From contig JAQGEQ010000162.1 in the NCBI GenBank assembly GCA_034620365.1, positions 403,023 to 467,022 on the forward strand: a stretch of 64,000 bases of DNA. The letters are read 5' to 3'. Positions 62,436 to 64,000 of the stretch are shown here, piece after piece. Position 1 is the stretch's first letter, and each line of letters starts with the position of its first letter. The DNA is from Pegea sp. RAD2-039. Lineage: Eukaryota > Chordata > Thaliacea > Salpida > Salpidae. The notes under the pieces are model-generated. The model made no database searches. It saw only the letters and a list, made by a program, of their open reading frames with translations, and was not told where the DNA came from. A program made the translations under genes and the position numbers.

Positions 62436-62537
62436 TGCGCATGCGCACACTGTAACCACGTGGTTTTCGTTGCGTCACGTTGTGGTATCCGTTTTATATG
62501 ATAAGAAAAACAAAGCTGTCGATGAAATGTGACGTCA
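62436..62537 (+). promoter_or_regulatory. Duplicate promoter-like cluster
   Basis: TGCGCATGCGCA (62436-62447), AACCACGTGGTT (62454-62465) and TGACGTCA (62530-62537) are unchanged from the left copy, although nearby bases differ. A second copy of the acidic-protein gene may lie beyond the window. Confidence 0.5.
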
Positions 62538-64000
62538 TTTGAAAATTAAATCATTTTGAATTAAATAATGACATCATTAAAGTGAGAATCACACAAACAA
62601 GTTGGAGTTCAAAATAACAACAAGAATTAGAAATTGAAGGTAAAATAAGTAAATAGCACTCCACAAAAATGAATAAATTAAAATTGTAAATTCTTCGACT
62701 AGCTTATATTTGCGCTAGATACTTAAAACCACGAATGATAAGTACCTGAAACTTTCAAAATAACCCACTATTACTCTAATCACTATTTCTGTCAGGTGGT
62801 TTGAAAAATTAATTCTAATATCCTTGCCTTTGATGCTACTATTTGTCACTTAATATCAAAACTAAAAAATCTATTATATGCAAACAGATAGATAATCCAA
62901 ATGAAATATTTTGTATTTTAGTATATTTAGGATATCATTTGTAAATTCTTTATATTTCTTCAAAATGTGTAGAAAAGACTCAAACTTGATACAAAAAACT
63001 TTACTGAAGTACTAATTTAGCAGTTTTTTAAACAAAATTTTTTCTACAGTTTATTTTCAATTAAACACTGTTATCAGATGGTTAGTCCTACAAAAATTCA
63101 TAAAGGAATTTGTTTGTCATAAATATATTTTGTTTGTTCTTTTGTTTTTCAGTTTAGTATTGACAACATTTCCAAATTGTTTATATTTTTAAAAGTTTGT
63201 AGAAAAGTTTCGGAATTAATTATAGAAACTCTACTTAATTTGTAAGTTATCAGTTTTTAAAACGAATTTATTTTATAGATTATTTTCAATTATAAACTGT
63301 TATCAGATGGTTATTCTTACAAAAATTTGCAATTCATGAGTGATTTATACTTTTGTTAATGAAAAAAAACATAATTTTTCAAAAATTTGATGAAAAGTTA
63401 AACAACTTTTCTGGGAAATAAATATATTATGATATTTTTAGTTTATAAAATAAACCAATCATTTTGATAAGAATCAATGACTCGTGATAAGATTAATTAT
63501 ATATTTAAGAAGCTTTCACTTTAAATCGAGAGACTTATTACGTCATACAAAATATTAGATTTAACTTAGTCTGCTTATTTATAACTCTTAAATCTTTCTA
63601 AAAACTGCTTTAAAACGAAAACCAAAACATTGAATATATCAAAGAGGAGGCTATAATCTGTTTTCAGCCACTTCAAATATATAAATTTAACAATTTGTTC
63701 CATATTCACTTTGAGACGTTCTAATGTGATTTTCAAACAAATTATATTTTATTTTATTTATTTGTTACAATAAATGCAAAGGAAGGTGCCTGAAGAGAGC
63801 ACCTCTCGCTGACACACATTCTCAAAAATAACATCTGTTATGTAAAAAATTTAAAATCTATAGATGTAACACATGACATTTCAGTAGTTTTCAATGTATA
63901 TAACAGTGAACAATTACAAATAATTAGTTGAATTTTTCTTAAGAACCTACTTCTGGTTGTTAATACAGAATGTATTATTACGTAAAGTTCGTAGCTAATT

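Larger units (their letters stand above)
61537..64000. repeat. Right copy of the 2.46-kb duplication (partner 3704-6165)
   Basis: Continues past the window end. Includes a full copy of the promoter-like cluster at 62436-62537. Confidence 0.95.

Noticed and set aside
1-64000. CRISPR arrays, bacterial operons, insertion sequences and tRNA/rRNA genes
   Set aside because: None seen; the repeats are kilobase-scale duplications, and spliced genes show the DNA is eukaryotic.

Overview
The window is strongly AT-rich eukaryotic DNA, most likely from an invertebrate animal. Genes are split into short exons with consensus GT-AG introns, many only about 40-70 bases. Recognisable protein families are animal ones: C2H2 zinc fingers, a Polycomb-type RING plus RAWUL-like protein, and BTB/BACK-Kelch remnants. 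There are no bacterial operons and no rRNA or tRNA genes that I could see. Most coding exons are under 150 bases, so they only appear when splice sites and reading phase are followed by hand. All similarity statements come from reading by eye; no search or alignment was run, and the species cannot be named.

Layout. 1-2050 is a copy of repeat block R1. 2424-3817 (+) is an apparently intact five-exon, three-finger C2H2 gene. 4590-4800 looks like a promoter with a probable untranslated first exon, leading into 6918-7813 (+), a five-exon gene for an acidic 173-residue protein. 9576-9906 (+) is a last exon with a ubiquitin-like look. From about 11.3 to 40.3 kb the DNA is a mosaic of large duplicated blocks, here named R1, R2, R3 and R4, in the usual order R2-R1-R3-R4. 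These blocks are not empty. R2 carries a two-exon gene on the minus strand (13254-13643, with copies at 24887-25260 and 58950-59339) and a 206-base element whose start closely resembles SRP (7SL) RNA. R4 carries a minus-strand run of phase-compatible repeat exons ending in a conserved terminal exon. R1 carries a minus-strand exon kept open in four copies.

Within the mosaic, 34.1-37.3 kb is less repeated and holds a three-exon gene for an 84-residue basic protein (35187-36138, +). 40.3-45.6 kb is a decayed tandem array of roughly 1.8-2 kb units containing BACK- and Kelch-like exon remnants. 46282-51488 (-) is a broken Polycomb-type gene: RING, RAWUL-like exon, and a long disordered tail with SUMO-interaction-like motifs. 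51.7-53.3 kb is a decayed second copy of the zinc-finger gene. 53.7-59.4 kb returns to R3/R4/R1/R2 material. 59.4-61.7 kb is a chimeric third zinc-finger copy, and 61.54-64.0 kb repeats 3.70-6.16 kb almost exactly.

The picture is a fast-rearranging tandem segmental-duplication region. Several small gene families are copied with their flanks; some copies stay open while neighbours decay by frameshift, nonsense change, loss of zinc ligands and non-allelic recombination.
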